This document shows positions 1-13,360 of a stretch of 64,000 nucleotides of DNA, one piece after another. Position 1 is the stretch's first letter, and each line of letters opens with the position of its first letter. Origin of the DNA: Turritopsis dohrnii (taxonomy: Eukaryota; Cnidaria; Hydrozoa; Anthoathecata; Oceaniidae). The notes beneath the pieces were generated by a model, which was not told the DNA's origin, did no database searches, and worked only from the letters and a program-made list of their open reading frames with translations. A program made the translations under genes and the position numbers. The stretch is from contig BQMF02000024.1 in NCBI GenBank assembly GCA_027922465.2, forward strand, positions 1,054,001 through 1,118,000, given 5' to 3'.

Positions 1-2147
1 TCAAGTATTATGACCAAAAATTACATGCTTATAAAGTTTCTTGGGTGAGTTCAATATGGATGAAGAATTAAAAAGTTGGCAAACAAAGTAGGCTCTGAAA
101 AACCAACATAATTTTTCAAGTGTTGAAAAGAATACTCATTTCATATTTGAATCAACTTTCGGAATATTTTAAGTGATTTTAACCTGAGCAAAAAATATAA
201 AATATAAAATATAACCATTTACTTATTCATAATAATCAACAGTAGCAGTCTAGAGTAACAAAATCTTTTTCTCGAATGAACAGGACTGAAAGCTTTTAAC
301 AAGTTGGGGACACCAAACAAAAATATTAGATATATAACTAGACAACATTAGCCACTGAATAAAGAGGTACTTTCAAATAAGATGTTTTTGATACAGTAGG
401 AAGAGGATTAAAAGTTTGTAATTATGTTATAGCATATCTTTTTCAATTTCAATGAGGAGTTAGTATACTTTTAAGTTTTTCTGATGTTGTAGTGGTTGAT
501 GATTGTGGTTCTAGCACAAGATCTGAAGCATTCTTTAAAATCGCTTCAAATAATGGCTTTTCCACTTCACATGAATCGCTTTTTCCGATTCTGATGAATC
601 GCTTTTATATTATGAAAATATCATTTATCATAAGTATATATATATCATAAAAAAATTTAAGGTTCTGTCATCCCTTCAGGAATTGTGAAGGATTCTGCTT
701 TGTTTTGTATATATTTCAAAAAATAAAAAAAATGGCATGTTGAACACTATTTGAACTTTTCAAATTAACAAAAATAGCCTGACACCACATTTGCTACATC
801 ATTACAAAGTTTTGAATATCTTGTTTGAAAGGACATCAAAGCATTCATATTGTATATACATGAGTGTATGCTGTGTACATTTAAAATAAAAAGGCAGATT
901 GTCTAAGTAATCATTAAGAATATCTTTTCCAAACATAATTTCTTTACTTTCTGTTAAACCATTTCTGTTCAAAACTTTAACATCTGTGTCTGATAATAAA
1001 CAAAGTACTCATATATTGATGCTAAATAACTCACTAAATCATAAAATCGCATCAATTTTGAAAAATTTGATCACAGAGGTTAAATTCAATTATTTATTTT
1101 GATAATCATAGCTGAAAACGGTTTCTTTGGCAGCCATTTTTTGAGTATGATGAAAAAAGCAAAAGTGCCAGGCTTACTTGCATGGATACCTCATTAAGAT
1201 GAAGACCGACGAAAGAGGAAAAATATAGCGAAACAAATATTTTCAAGACCTTTATGAACATTAATATCCAACCCCCGTTTATTTACTTCTACCAATTAAC
1301 CTTTAATAAATAGTGTACACAATCAGGACTAATATAGACTGATTTTGACATCGATAACCTCTTTTGGGCGTAAAAAAAACTTGGCCCTAAAAAAAAATGT
1401 TCATTTGCAAATAACTCATCATAAAACAGCATAACAACAAAACAGCAATATCAATGTTAAGAAAATCCAAAACTTACTAAATAATGCAAATAAAACAAAG
1501 GTCGGGAAATACCGACAACCAAAAATTTATTCTGTATTACCCCCTGTATTACCCCCTGTCAAAAGTCTTAACGTTCTTGTCATGATAATTTTTCGACAAT
1601 TGTCACGATCTCGATGAGTGGTCCATTTTAACTTGCAATGGAAACGATGAAGATTTAACAGAGGTTTCTGTCCTCTATCCATCGTCCACAGGAAATTGTT
1701 TTATTTGTCACAGGATACATGATAAGGATAGTTAACACAAATGCATCTTGAAGTATTTCACTTCCTCAAAATTCAGCACTTGCTGAAACAAGCTTTTTTT
1801 AGCATGAAAAAATGGTATCTGGTGTAGCCCCCTTGTTCTTCCAATAGGGAACCTGCCTCCCTATTGGCTAATGGCTACAATACGCTTGTTAATGAGTTTA
1901 TTTTAACAACAATAGTAACATCAGCGATACATTTTTCCCTTTAGCTGAAAGTTATCCAAAATCTAAGCCTCAATGCTTTTATTGGTTCAGCAGTTGGAAC
2001 CAAATGTAAGATTTTTTTGCGGAAAGTTCTGCAAATGTGGTCAAGTTTTCTCTGTTACACATGCACTTCTGCTCAATTTTTTGAAAGACTCAATGAAGTT
2101 AATGTAAACTTTGGTTTTCTAATATAAAAATTTTCATCAACTTACAG
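1..2147. other. AT-rich gene-free stretch
   Basis: I see no coding exon, RNA gene or convincing terminal-repeat element here. Short open frames lack any family likeness. Homopolymer runs and a doubled short motif near 1540-1558 are the only visible structure. Confidence 0.5.
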
Positions 2148-3011
2148 TACCGTAAGATGGGGTAACTTCGGAACGCGGGGTAACTTCGGAAACGAACAAA
2201 AAAACGGCTGTAACTTCACAAAAAATTAATGTTTTTCCATACTTTTTTTGTTTTTAGCTCCGTCGTGATGTCTTCTCTGGTTTACCACAAGAAAGATGTA
2301 GAATCTTCTTTTAATGAAGAAGAAAATGAAGAAAAACAGACGTTTTTCAGTATATGTCACTTGAAGCCGTTTTTCACAATATTTAAAGTGATGACATTGT
2401 AATTATTTTTTATAACATTTAAGTAGAATAATTGAATGTATCTTATTTTTTTGTTTTATGTGAAATAAGCTTTTCTTCCTCCAGTTATTTGGTTTTCAAT
2501 TAGCTCTTAATTTTTGCCGTTCAGGATAGCTTCTTACAATTAGCCGTAAACCGAAGTGAATCAGCTGATAACGGTATGTCCAGCTGCAATTGTCGATAAT
2601 TAATAATGACTCCCATGTGTACTACTAGGACATACATCACAATCGTACTACAAATGACAGTGCATAAAAGAATTAATTGCTTTTCACACTATTAAATCGG
2701 CTGTCATAAAATTTTTAACAATAATTTTGATTTAGTCGGCTCTTTATATAGTTGTTTTTGTTATTGAATCGGCACTGCTTAAAAGTAAATGGTAGACGTT
2801 CCGAAGTTTCCCCATCTCTTAATTTTCAAATTTCGATGTTTATGTGATGATATCTTTATCGTTTCTTCATTGATCATTTTGAACTTTGGGTATCTAAAAG
2901 GCAGCAATACAAGTGCTTTACTCAGTAAGTTTTATTATTATTAGACTCCTACTTGTTAAGTTATTATAAGAAAAGTTGAAAAATCGTCCGAAGTTACCCC
3001 ATCTTACGGTA
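2148..3011. mobile_element. MITE with 25-bp perfect terminal inverted repeats
   Basis: The ends are a perfect 25-bp inverted pair beginning TACCGTAAGATGGGGTAACT. The left end carries a second nearby copy of the GGGGTAACTTCGGAA core (about 2177-2192), and a subterminal copy on the right lies near 2797-2818. There is no open frame of transposase size, so this is a non-autonomous DNA transposon. The outermost TA on both sides could be a TA target duplication, as in Tc1/mariner elements; the superfamily is not settled. Confidence 0.75.
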
Positions 3012-5177
3012 GTGTTGTTTCTTTCATTAAAATGTTATTTTTCAAGCGCTAACTCGCATTTGCTGATCTGTTCTTACATTTTGTGATATAAACAGTGGCC
3101 ATTATGACCTTGTTTATATTTTCGAGAGCGGGAAGGAAGATGAAGCTTCAAAAAGTGAAAATTTAAAAAACATTTCAGTGATAGTACTCCATTTAAACTT
3201 TTTATACATAAAGTGAGATAGAATTTTATATGCATAACTAGAATTAATACGGTTTGTTTTTATATCAGACATAACCTTTAAAAAACTTACATAAAAGAAA
3301 TTTTATAGAATTAAAATTCTGAATATGAAAATATTTTAAAAATTGTGATTTTTATCTAGATTATGCAGATTTTTAGATTTATATAAATACACTGAAAGCA
3401 ATGAAGTGTTTTGTTTCAGCAGACAATTTATAGCGAAAACAAAAAAACGAAGGAAAACAAAAATAAAAAAAAGATTCCCTCTGGCTGTGTAGCTAGTATG
3501 ATGGTGACCGAGACAGTCTCTTTTATTTTCATTCTGAAGAACGAAAAAAGTGTGAATGAAACACTAACGACAAGTAAAAGAAACAGTAATTCTAAGATAA
3601 ATAATAAGCTATATATGTTAAAAATTCCAGATAACCCATAAAGATAACAACTACAGCATTTAATTTTGAAAATAAAAGATTAATAACGGGCAGCGTTTCT
3701 GTTTCTCAGGACTTGGTTTCGTCCGCAATCTTTCTTTTCCAAGTTCGGTTGAACGTGCCTCGGGTTTCAAGGTGAAACAGATATTTTGTGATAAATTTAC
3801 ATGGGTCGAGGTTCACCCGCCAAAGCAAAGGGTAGTTCAAAATATTTTAATATTTTTAAATTCTTTTTTGATACTTCTTCTTCTTCGACTGTATCCCAAT
3901 TACACTTGCAATTACATCTGAAGTAAAGCCTCTTCTACCACCTGTTACAACCTATTGTAAAACAATTGTAATTGAACTTACCCAATTGTCTGTGTGTTAG
4001 GAAATCTCTTTATAATTTATGTATCCATCTAAGTTAAGGAAATCTTTGGTCTAAGCGTTTTGTTTATTATTTTCTGTTTATAAGTGTGAAAAAACATATG
4101 TGACCATGTGAGTGTGAGAAAAATAGAATAATATAAAATGCGAGCAATATTGTCTTGTTCCCCTTCTTTTACAATCAAGTGAAAATAGCGTGAAGCGTGA
4201 CAAACGTTATTTGTCGCCGGGCCCTTAGTATATATATATATCTTATCAGGCCTGGTCGTAAGAAAATTAGCAGGCGTGTGGTCATCGCACGCCTTAATTG
4301 ACGATATCAGTTATGGCTGTGCGATCAATTTTTTGCAGTTAAGATCAACAATCTTCATTCTGTATGATAATCAGACAAATTTGAAATGTGTCATACATGT
4401 TAAAAAATACTGTGATTTTCACGGAGAATGAATTTAATAAAATAAAACACTAAAGATTCGGTACGTAAAAACTTAGCCATAAAGATTAGTTTGACCGTAA
4501 ATAAAATTTATTCAAACATTAATAAAGAGGAAAAATAAAACCTGAAAATAAAAAAAATATGTATATTTCTCCATTGTTTTGGTTTGAAGTTCAAATGGTT
4601 TTTGAATTAAATTAAAGACGTTTCCGTTCCATTAACTCATCACCACCTGGCTGGCTATTTTTTTTTAATAAAAGATTATTTTTTCGAAACTGCAACCTTG
4701 CGCATACTTTTGTAACTTTTGTAAGAAAGTTAAAAAGAAAGGGAAAACTACATAATACAATTAAATAATATATACATAATAAAATCGCACGCACGAAGCT
4801 CCTTCATTCCACAGCGGATTTCGCTGAGTAGACTTAAGGCTCGTTTCCACTTAAAAAAAACTTCAGCGAAATGCGAAAATTTTCGATCGAAAAATTTCGC
4901 TCATTTAAAAAAAGCTTTTCCACTTAAATTAAGAAAACATAACAATTTTAAATCAAATGTCAATCAAATCAAAAATGATTTTTTATTTGTGTGGAATATC
5001 ACAATATTTCGACTTTTGATAGTCTTTATCAAGTGATGAATTTGGGATGAATTTGGGAAATTTTCCAGCGATCTAGAGTGCTAATTCTTAAAAATTTTCT
5101 CTTGGCACCAACCATGGTGGCGCCTCAGGGAGATACTATTTTTATCTAGAAAGTAAGGTGGTGCTTCAAGGACCTTA
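3012..5177. other. AT-rich intergenic sequence, no gene seen
   Basis: Two short open frames (3411-3641 +, 4612-4794 -) have low-complexity composition and no recognisable domain. A stretch near 4855-4930 contains short complementary GCGAAA motifs but no clear element ends. Around 5105-5125 lies a short motif (accaaccatggtgg) that is also found near 57940 inside another element. Confidence 0.4.
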
Positions 5178-6305
5178 CAGACCTCCCAGAATCCTAAAAT
5201 GTCCTAAAATTATTAATTTTAGTAATTTTGTCCTAAATTGTCCTTACTTTTGGTATATTGTCCTAAATGTCATAAAATTTAGGATAAAGTTCAAATGAAA
5301 AAAAAACAAACAATCCCTGTTTTTTGACTGTAGTTATTGAGATACATGATATATTTTGAGTATATTTTGTTTCAGCTTTCATTGAATTTTCTACTATCAT
5401 TCTGATTTTTGACTGAATACAGCCTTGTAAAGGAGATATTTTTTCAGCGGAATACAGAAAATGCCAAAAGGTCTTCTCAGTTAATAGAAGTGGCATATCA
5501 CAAATCAGGAGTCTTACAAGCATTGCATTGCATTGTACCAAGGAGAAGGACGGAAAAAGAAAACACCACTTAAGACAGGACATTTACAATGCATTAAGAT
5601 TAAAATGTCCATAAATAACGTTAACTAGAGTTGAATTAACCAGGAAAGCAGCGATTGCTCTGGCTTTAAAATGTGTTGAGTCTAACTTTTTATTCTCTTC
5701 AACTAATGAAGATGTTTCCGGATTCAGAAATTGTGAAGCTGTAAAACAGAAAACATTATTCAGTTTGGAATGTATCCTTATTTGAAAGATCTTTAACTAG
5801 AAGATATGAGAAATTTTAGTTTCGGAAAAAAGAACTTGAATAGATCTCGTTTCAAGTGTAAATAGTTTTTGAGAGTTTTTGTTTTCATTTAGCTTTTGAG
5901 TTAACTATATTACTGCAGTATTTTTACCAGTTGAAGTTAATGAGTTTCTTTTGTATCACTTTTGATTATACCATTGAGTTATCTAGTAGACTTTACATTG
6001 AACAAAACAAGACTACATGGATTGATAATGAACAGGAAGCTAAAGAACCAGCTTTAAACAAAGTCGAATCATTTGCAATTTCATATTACTCAAAATGTAG
6101 ATAACAGATAAGTATTTGTTTTCTTGTTGTTTTTACCTTATTTTTAGGTTTACAAGGTTTGATAGTTGTTTGTGCTTATTTACACTCACTAAAAGTCGAA
6201 GCCAAGGGAAACTTTATGTTGTTCTTCGTTATATATATACTAGTAACCTGCGTAAAAGTTTTTTACGGCTAATAATTTTGATAACGATGTGCCACGTTCC
6301 CCGTG

Positions 6306-7277
6306 TCAGTCTTGGAAGTATATTTTTTAGTAGGTGCGTTAACAAAGATGCACATAGGGCCTTCTTGGCGCCAGCAAATTTTTTAAAAACAACGCTCCTC
6401 AACCTGTTCTAGGCGCGTTGCGCACCTATTCTGCACACCATCAGGCGCCATTTAAACAGTAAGAATGCTAGCATCGTTTTCGTTTATTCAAGGAGTGCAA
6501 TCACGCGTGATAATGATAAAATACTACCAATTTCGTCGTTAGTAAATTCGCGATAATTTAAAAATCAGTTTATATAAAGACGCTTGTATATCAAAACTGG
6601 TATTATGAAAAGTTATGTCAGTGATACGTTGTTTGTATTGATAGGAAGCTCATTAATTATTCATAAGGTTGTGTCTGTCGTTGGAAAAGAAAAAATTTTT
6701 CCAGATGTTTTATTGTAAAACATATAAAAATACAACATGATGAAGTAAACATCTGAACAACTTTTATTTATTTGTTCACTGACCGCATTAAAACGTTTGC
6801 AAGTTAGTTTGCTTTGATTTGCACAACGCAAAAAAGTTTCTTCAATAACTTTTGAAAAAATGAATGAACATTTTCAGACGTCACGATAGTATTCCCAAAG
6901 GCTGTCGGCTTAGTCAACATTTTCTCTACACAGACATTTCCTGCGTTTTATGTTTTTACATAAAGAACTGGTGGCGTACTTTCGAAAGCCCAATTTACAT
7001 ATACAAAGAAACTTTTTCTTGCAAAGAAATTATGTGGATTGAGTTTTAAAATATCAAGCAAACTGGCAAAAACATGCTCAAAGTCAGCAAAAATTAACAT
7101 TAGAACGTTTGAATGAACGTTGCTCTTACGTTATTTTGCTGACTTTGAACAGGTTTTTGCCTGCTGGGAAAAAACGTAACAGATGTTCAGGCGCGCGAGA
7201 AGAAGCGCTCCATAGTCTTTCTAGGAGCGTATGGAGGTGCGCGAGCGCGATAGCGCGCCTTATTCTTCCAAGACTGC
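6306..7277. repeat. Inverted repeat pair, possible nested element
   Basis: CAGTCTTGGAAG at 6306-6318 recurs inverted at 7264-7276. Both copies lie next to GTGTG/CCCG-type motifs and GCGC-rich words. The pairing is short and the ends are degenerate, so the limits are approximate. Confidence 0.3.
7061..7164. repeat. Imperfect hairpin of about 100 bp
   Basis: The left arm (near 7065-7093) contains ggcaaaaacatgctcaaag then tcagcaaaa. The right arm (near 7133-7164) is its imperfect inverse, ending in aggtttttgcctg. A loop of about 40 nt separates them. It may be a small foldback element or the core of the surrounding element. Confidence 0.5.
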
Positions 7278-7314
7278 CGTGTGTGTGAACCCCGTTACGA
7301 AAATTTTAATTAAG

Positions 7315-7575
7315 GAATCAGGACTCAACAGTGCGACCATGTTGTAGAGCTCGAAAAACTGATCAAAAAAATGTATGGGATCATTTTGCGACGACCAACC
7401 ATTGCTGAGAATCGTTGATCAAAGATTTTGATGACGTCACAGCCGCAGTACCAAATAAAATTTAGTACCAAATTTTGTGTCACCGCATCGCCCGTATCGC
7501 AGACCCTAAAAAACGTCAGTTATCCCCATTGGTTCTCGAGGTATTTTTCCTAAAACGTCGCGTTCTATTGGGGAT
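7315..7575 (+). repeat. Dispersed repeat, copy 1
   Basis: This stretch is matched by a diverged reverse-complement copy at about 25215-25505. Shared landmarks in order are tagagctcgaaaaactgatc, the acgtcag/ttatcccc segment and the aaaacgtcgcgttc segment. The following 77-bp unit (7598-7751) also has a counterpart near 24690-24735, so the family continues to the right. Confidence 0.65.
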
Positions 7576-7597
7576 GCAATGCAATGGTTCCCTGTGA

Positions 7598-7751
7598 TAA
7601 TAAAAACATCTGACGTCAAATGCCACGTGCTATTATACTAATCGTGAATGTGTCTTGCGTGGTCTAACTGCCGCTAATAAAAACATCTGACGTCAAATGC
7701 CACGTGCTATTATACTAATCGTGAATGTGTCTTGCGTGGTCTAACTGCCAC
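7598..7751 (+). repeat. Near-perfect tandem duplication of a 77-bp unit
   Basis: Two adjacent 77-bp units (7598-7674 and 7675-7751) differ by one base near their ends. Each contains tgacgtcaaatgccacgtgc, with CRE-like TGACGTCA and E-box-like CACGTG words. A single diverged copy of the unit exists on the other strand near 24690-24735, so the duplication is local to this copy. Confidence 0.85.
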
Positions 7752-8565
7752 TATATGACCACGGTTAAGAAGATTTTGGCCAAAAATATGAAAAAAACCA
7801 TCACTCTCTAAGTTAAATGTGTTACACACGATTGCGGATTATTATAAGTAGATCTACTCTTGATTATCTTTTGATGGTTTAATTTAATGATATGCTTAAA
7901 TAAAGATATGTTTACTGTAACAGGTCCATAATTTGGGAATTCTCCTAAAGTTGTCCTAAGGTTTTAGTCTTAGTCCTAAATTTTCTCAAATTTTGCCCTA
8001 AAATGTCCAAAAATCCTATCTAAAATTGTCCTAAATTCATAAAAAAATTACTGGATTTTGCTCTGGGAGGTCTGAACTTAGGCCCATTGATATTTTTTAA
8101 CGTTTTTGTATGCCTTCATACCTATATACCTTCTGAGTATTTTTCTGTTCAAAGTATTGTGTACATACCGTGTACCGTCACATCTGCATTGCTTGTTATA
8201 AAGAAACTAAATGATTTGTGAAAAATCACTTATATTAGTGGTCTAACACTGCAAATTTCAGTGAAATGAAACTAGTAAAAATAAGCTTTGTAAACAAAGT
8301 TTGTACGAATTTGTTTTTTTCAAAGTTCCTTTGGTAAATAAATTTTATTTTTATGATCAGCATGTTTGTAACGAATGATTACCGTATTTACCGGTGTATA
8401 GGTCGACTTTGTGTATAAGTCGAACAGTGAATAAGTCGAACCTAAACTTGATCATATTTCAGCTGATCAAACATGGAAAGTGCATAATTCTTTCGCAGCA
8501 AAGAAAACTGGTTTTCTAAACTTGTCACGCTTCCATTTTATCAATAATTTGCAGAAGTAATCTAC

Positions 8566-9606
8566 ATGAACTCACACCGGCGTGAAAAGACAAGAGTGAA
8601 CATGTGCGTTGAATTATTTTGTGTGATTTGTTGTGTTCTTTGTAACGAACTATCTTCAAACCATCTACCAATCACTAATGGAGTACCACAAGGTAGTATC
8701 TTAGGTCCTATGCTATTCAATATTCATGTTCACGACATGTCTAATAAGACCTCTGCTAAATGCATTCAGTATGCAGATGACACCAGCATATACCGCCACT
8801 CTAAACCAAAACAAATTAAAGAATGTGCAAATGCATTAAACAACGACATTGCCAAACTTCAAACATGGTCAAAAGAGACAAACCTGGTATTAAACCCGCA
8901 TAAAACGAAAACTATGCTATTTTCTACTACACAAATGGCAAAGAAACACCAGTTCGCGTATGAAATCAAATCATTAGATGGTAACATCATCGAACAAGTA
9001 TCAACCTTCAAACTTTTAGGAATAATCCTTAGCAAAGACTTAAAATGGAATTCGCATGTCAACAAATTAACATCCTCAGCAATCGCGACACTTAAAACTC
9101 TGGCGATGCTCAAAAGATACTTGCCATTTCACCTTAGAAAACAATTAGCCGAGTCACTTATCCTGAGCAAGCTTGATTATGGCAACGCTATATTTCATAA
9201 TGCACCAAAATACCTATTCAACAAATTACAAAGAGCTCAAAACGCCGCAGCCAGCTTTGTGAAGGGATCTTACTCAAGACGCTCCGAAGTTATTTCCCTG
9301 AACTGGCTGCCAATCGAAGAGCGTGTTGAGCATAGCATCGTAAAATTGGCATGGAAATCAATTAATAGCGAGGACTGGCCGAATCTAATTCAAATGAAGA
9401 TCAACGAGCCACAACGACCAACGAGGAATGTCAAAAGACTAACTATCAACTACGATAGCAAAAACCCTGCTTTGTTTGATCATGTAGCCACGAAATCATT
9501 CAATGATCTCCCACAGTCCTGTCGCACAACAGTTAACTACAGAAGCTTCTGTAAAGTGACACATAAACATTTACTGGACAGAGCACTGGCAAAATCTCTG
9601 CAATAA
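8566..9606 (+). pseudogene. LINE reverse transcriptase, 5'-truncated (CR1/L2-like)
   Basis: The frame encodes 346 residues. From about residue 37 it matches the second half of a non-LTR retrotransposon reverse transcriptase: [20 protein letters not shown] (palm motif B), then the catalytic YADDT box, WSKETNLVLNPHKTKTMLF, KLLGIILSKDLKWNSHV and the thumb/C-terminal region with NWLPIEERVEHS and SFNDLPQSCR. The endonuclease and RT fingers are missing, as expected from incomplete target-primed reverse transcription. The first 30 or so residues are probably flanking sequence read in frame. A microsatellite tail follows at 9756-9785, typical of CR1/L2-type LINEs. It cannot move by itself. Confidence 0.85.
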
Positions 9607-9751
9607 TATAAAATAATATAAAAAAAAAAAAAAAAAAAAATAGAGAGTTTATATATATATATAATTTTTTTTAGCACACTTTCGCATACACAATATATAC
9701 GCTATTTCAGTATAATAGCCAATTTGTAAATCTTGGAACTGAAATATAATC

Positions 9752-9755
<4 letters not shown>

Positions 9756-9785
<30 letters not shown>
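9756..9785 (+). repeat. (ATT)n microsatellite, LINE 3' tail
   Basis: About ten ATT units lie 150 bp downstream of the LINE stop codon. CR1/L2-group LINEs end in short tandem repeats instead of poly(A), so this most likely marks the element's 3' end. Confidence 0.7.
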
Positions 9786-10693
9786 GTTTTTTGATTTTGT
9801 TTTCACAACTAAATACATTTCAAAGCATAATAAATATATTGACAGCGTTATACACAACACTACATTATTGTTTCCTTGTCTTTTATGAATTAATTAAAAT
9901 GACCTTATTTGGTCATTTTTTGCTGAGACATATTAATTTAGCTTTTTTTTTTACCTGCACACTGGAACAGGTGCGCAATAATTTATTCATTGTTCGCTTA
10001 GTTGATTAAGATCAAAGCACAAAGGGTGAGTGTAAAACAATTGCAACAATGATTTTTTTAACGATTTTAAGTTTAAGGATAATGATAAAAATAAAGATGA
10101 TGAAATTGACCTGATGTATAAGTCAACACCTGACTTTAAGCACTAAAGTAATGTAAAAAAATATCGACTTATACACCGGCAAATATGGTAAGAAGGTAAA
10201 AAGGTCGCTCTCTACCATGCCTCTTTTTATTTTGATGAACAATGCAGACTTAGCTTTGATTAAATTCTTACAATTGAAGGAGAAAACTTGTAAACTGGTC
10301 ATGAACATTTTAGTTCTTTTTACACGTTTTTTACATTTTGGGAAGTTTTGATCATGGTAAAAAATGACAAGGCAAAAAGTGACATACTTACTTCACTTGA
10401 GAGCATGTGCAAGTTGACATTCTGAGGTTACCTTAACAGTACCTTTTCCTTAAGCACCTGTAGAGACATTTAGAAAAATTTTAGACATTTTAGAAAAATT
10501 TAGCGAAAAAACGAACTTTTGAGGTTACTTTGTCCTGATTATATCTGTAAAACATGATGTTGGATTTTTGAGGTTCTCAAATTGAGGTTACCCTAATCAA
10601 CACTAATAACCTCATTAAGCAAATTTCATCAAACCAAAGTTCAACAAAACCAATTTCATTTTAGACTATTTTGACATTGACAAATCAAATTCT

Positions 10694-11067
10694 TACTTTA
10701 AAGGCAGAAATTTTCGCGGGAACTAAATTTCGCGGATTTCGCAGTTTTGTGGGTCTTCCGCGAAATTTAATTCCCGCAAAATTTCCAACATCATCGTCCG
10801 CGAAATTTTTCAAAAGAAGTAAAACTTTTTACCCATCATACCTTTATTTAGGCCAAGTTATATAGTGTTTTGTACCGTTTTGAGTGGTTTTTAGAACCTC
10901 TGCAACAAAATAACCTTGCGAGTTTACAATAAAAGTCTTCAAATTTGTAATTTTGAAGGGTCATCCGCGAAATTAAATTCCCGCAAAATGCAAAATTTGA
11001 CCTCCTCATCCGCGAAATTTAATTCCCGCGAAAATTAGTTCCCGCGAAAATTTCTGCCTTTAAAGTA
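10694..11067. mobile_element. Compact MITE with about 40-bp inverted ends
   Basis: The ends TACTTTAAAGGCAGAAATTT... and its inverse pair over about 40 bp. Internal words CGCGAAATTTAATTCCCGC recur several times in both orientations. The outermost TA on both sides suggests a TA target duplication. It abuts the LINE remnant that starts near 11070. Confidence 0.75.
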
Positions 11068-11069
11068 TC

Positions 11070-12530
11070 AAAACCTTGGATAAGCTTCTAAAACAATTCA
11101 TCAAAACAACTGATCCAACTTTAAAATCTAAGCTTCACAACGATTTTAAACGTTATAGGAACCAAATTGTCTCTCTGCAGAATTAGCAAAAAAAACTATT
11201 ATTCTGAATACTTTAGATCTAAACTTAATAACATTAAAAATATTTGGATTGGAGTGAAAGAAAATATGTAAAATCTGTAAAATCTTCTCAATCTTCTAAT
11301 TCCTTCTCCTTATCTATTGATGGCTCAATTAGATCTGACCCTTCTACATTAAGTAATGCCTTTAACAACTATTTTTCTTCTATAGCTGATACTATAAGAA
11401 CCAATATACCTTACACACCAAAACATTTCTCTTCCTATTTGAGGCAACCTGAAAATTTCATTGAAACTTTGAAATTATCTCTTGTTACCCCTGATGAAAT
11501 TACTAATTTTATCTCATCCTTACCTGATAAAAAGGCTAGCGGTCCTTATGGCATTGATGTAACCATAATCAAACTTCTTAAACATGAAATTTCTCTTCAA
11601 CAAAATCTTTAATCTTTCTTTCTCTACTGGAGTGTTTCCTACGCTCCTTAAAACCTCTTCAGTTGTTCCGGTCTAGATAAAGGCTCTCCTCTGGGTATCT
11701 CTACAGTATCTATTTCACTTGTCCAACTATTAGAAAAACTCATGTACTCTCGCCTTTCTTCTTTTCTTGATCAACATAAATATCTGTATGAGAGACAGTT
11801 TGGTTTCAGAAAAACACTCTACTTCTCATGCCTTATTTAACATCACTGAGCACATCCACAAAGCTCTTGACCAAGGTCAGTTTGGTATTGGGTCTTTGTC
11901 AATTTCCAAAAAGCCTTTGACACTGTAGATCACAAAATTTTATTCAAAAAACTTTCATACTACGGAATTCGAGGTGTCACCAACAGATGGTTTAAGGTCT
12001 TATCTTTCCCAAAGATCACAATTAATCAAAATATTGAATTTTAAGTCTGATTCAAAAATCATAAATCATGGCGTTCCGCAAGGGTCTGTTCTTGGACCTT
12101 ACTCTTTTTAATTACATCGATGATTTACATTATGTTCTTGGTTACTCTGAAATCTACCATTTTGCTGACGATACTAACCTCCTTCAATTTAACAGGTCAT
12201 TGAAGTCACTGAACAAAAGAATTGACATTGATTTAAAACTTCTTTCTAGTTGGCTTAATGCAAATAAAATCTCTCTTAATGCCAGTAAAGCTCAGTTTAT
12301 CCTGTTTAGACATAAATACAAATTATTGAATTTTAACCTCAAGATCAAAATTGGTGGGAAGAAACTACAGCCTAGCCAGTTCATTAAATATCTTGGTGTA
12401 TATCTTGATGAAGATCTCACCTGGAAAAAACACATTCAATTAAACTTCGACGAGCCAACGGTGCACTGAATCTGTTTCTCTTTCTTTTTATCATGCAATC
12501 TTTTCTTTAAAGTTACCTCAATTTCCTAAT
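11070..12530 (+). pseudogene. Frameshifted LINE reverse transcriptase remnant
   Basis: Three frames together give a jockey/CR1-like RT in the correct order. About 11080-11230 is the pre-RT linker (KLHNDFKRYRNQI, KKNYYSEYF). 11244-11612 contains NAFNNYFSSIADTI and LPDKKASGPYGID, the start of RT. About 11760-12050 in other frames gives QFGFR, an F-K-AFDTVDHKIL motif and YYGIRG. 12068-12469 has HFADDTNLLQF, with catalytic A-D-D, then SSWLNANKISLNASKAQF and KYLGVYLDEDLTWKKHI. Several frameshifts and stops make it inactive. No 3' tail is recognised. It is a separate insertion from the LINE at 8.6-9.8 kb. Confidence 0.8.
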
Positions 12531-13360
12531 AAACTAGTGAATGTTTTGCCCACCTTTTCAGGTATGTTTGGACCAAGGCATTAGAAAAATCCCTCAAATT
12601 TTCAAAGACACGGAGCACATTTTACGTATTTTATTCTTGCAGAAAGAAACATCTATATTTTGAATGGTAACCTCAAATGGACAACATTTTTCCTAAACCA
12701 AACAAAATGAGTGAATTAAGGTCATAAAGTGCTACATCTTATTGAAATATCAGCAGTACGCAACACTGACATAAAAAATAATCAACACTTTTTGACTATG
12801 ATCTTTTATAATTATTTCATGATTTCTTATGTGTCTTGGCAAAGATTTATGTAAAAACAAAAAAATTGACCTTCGTTCTCCTTTGAAGCCTATATTTTAC
12901 AAGAAGGTAATTAATACTATGCCTAAAGGAATTTTTTTTGGTATTTGAGTCATAATAGTGTGGCTTCAGGGACATTATTATGATGACTCAGTTCTTGTCA
13001 GCCACTAAAGTAATTCCAATAAAAATAAAAGTGCATATACTTTTTCAGTAAAGATTAACGAAGTGAAAAATCATTAAATGTGCATTATTTTGCACTGTCA
13101 AGGAAGCCATTTTAATGTCTGGCATTTTGCCATTTTCCCCCGCTTACTAATTTACTAATTTACTGCAAGTCACCATTATTATTCACTCAAAGCATGAAAA
13201 TAAAGGAGATGTATGACAAAATGTTGCCACATTAACTTTAGTGTGTTTTTTTCAGTAAACCGACCAAATTGTGGCTGACAGGAGAGTTAATTCATATTAT
13301 TAAGGAGCATTTTCTGATAAGATTATTATTCCTTTGTACTAATTATAGGAAGACTAAAAA

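Larger units (their letters stand above)
5178..8074. mobile_element. hAT-like DNA element, non-autonomous, with nested repeats
   Basis: The left end CAGACCTCCCAGA and the right end are a 13-bp perfect inverted pair. Both subterminal regions are crowded with CCTAAAAT and TTGTCCTAAA words in opposite orientation (5190-5280 and 7950-8040), the arrangement expected of hAT transposase binding sites. Flanking ACCTTA and AACTTA are a possible imperfect 6-bp target duplication. No transposase is visible. The interior holds other repeats, listed separately, so the 2.9-kb span is a composite. Confidence 0.5.
8380..10190. mobile_element. Terminal-repeat element split by a LINE insertion
   Basis: The left end TACCGTATTTACCGGTGTAT and the right end (10163-10190, ..ACACCGGCAAATATGGTA) form an imperfect inverted pair of about 28 bp. 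The subterminal word TATAAGTCGA repeats inside both ends. A LINE remnant (about 8640-9785) occupies the interior, so the older element was interrupted. The superfamily is uncertain. Confidence 0.6.

Noticed and set aside
6116..6412. 98-codon open frame
   Set aside because: It lies within a repeat-rich element and has no recognisable protein likeness.
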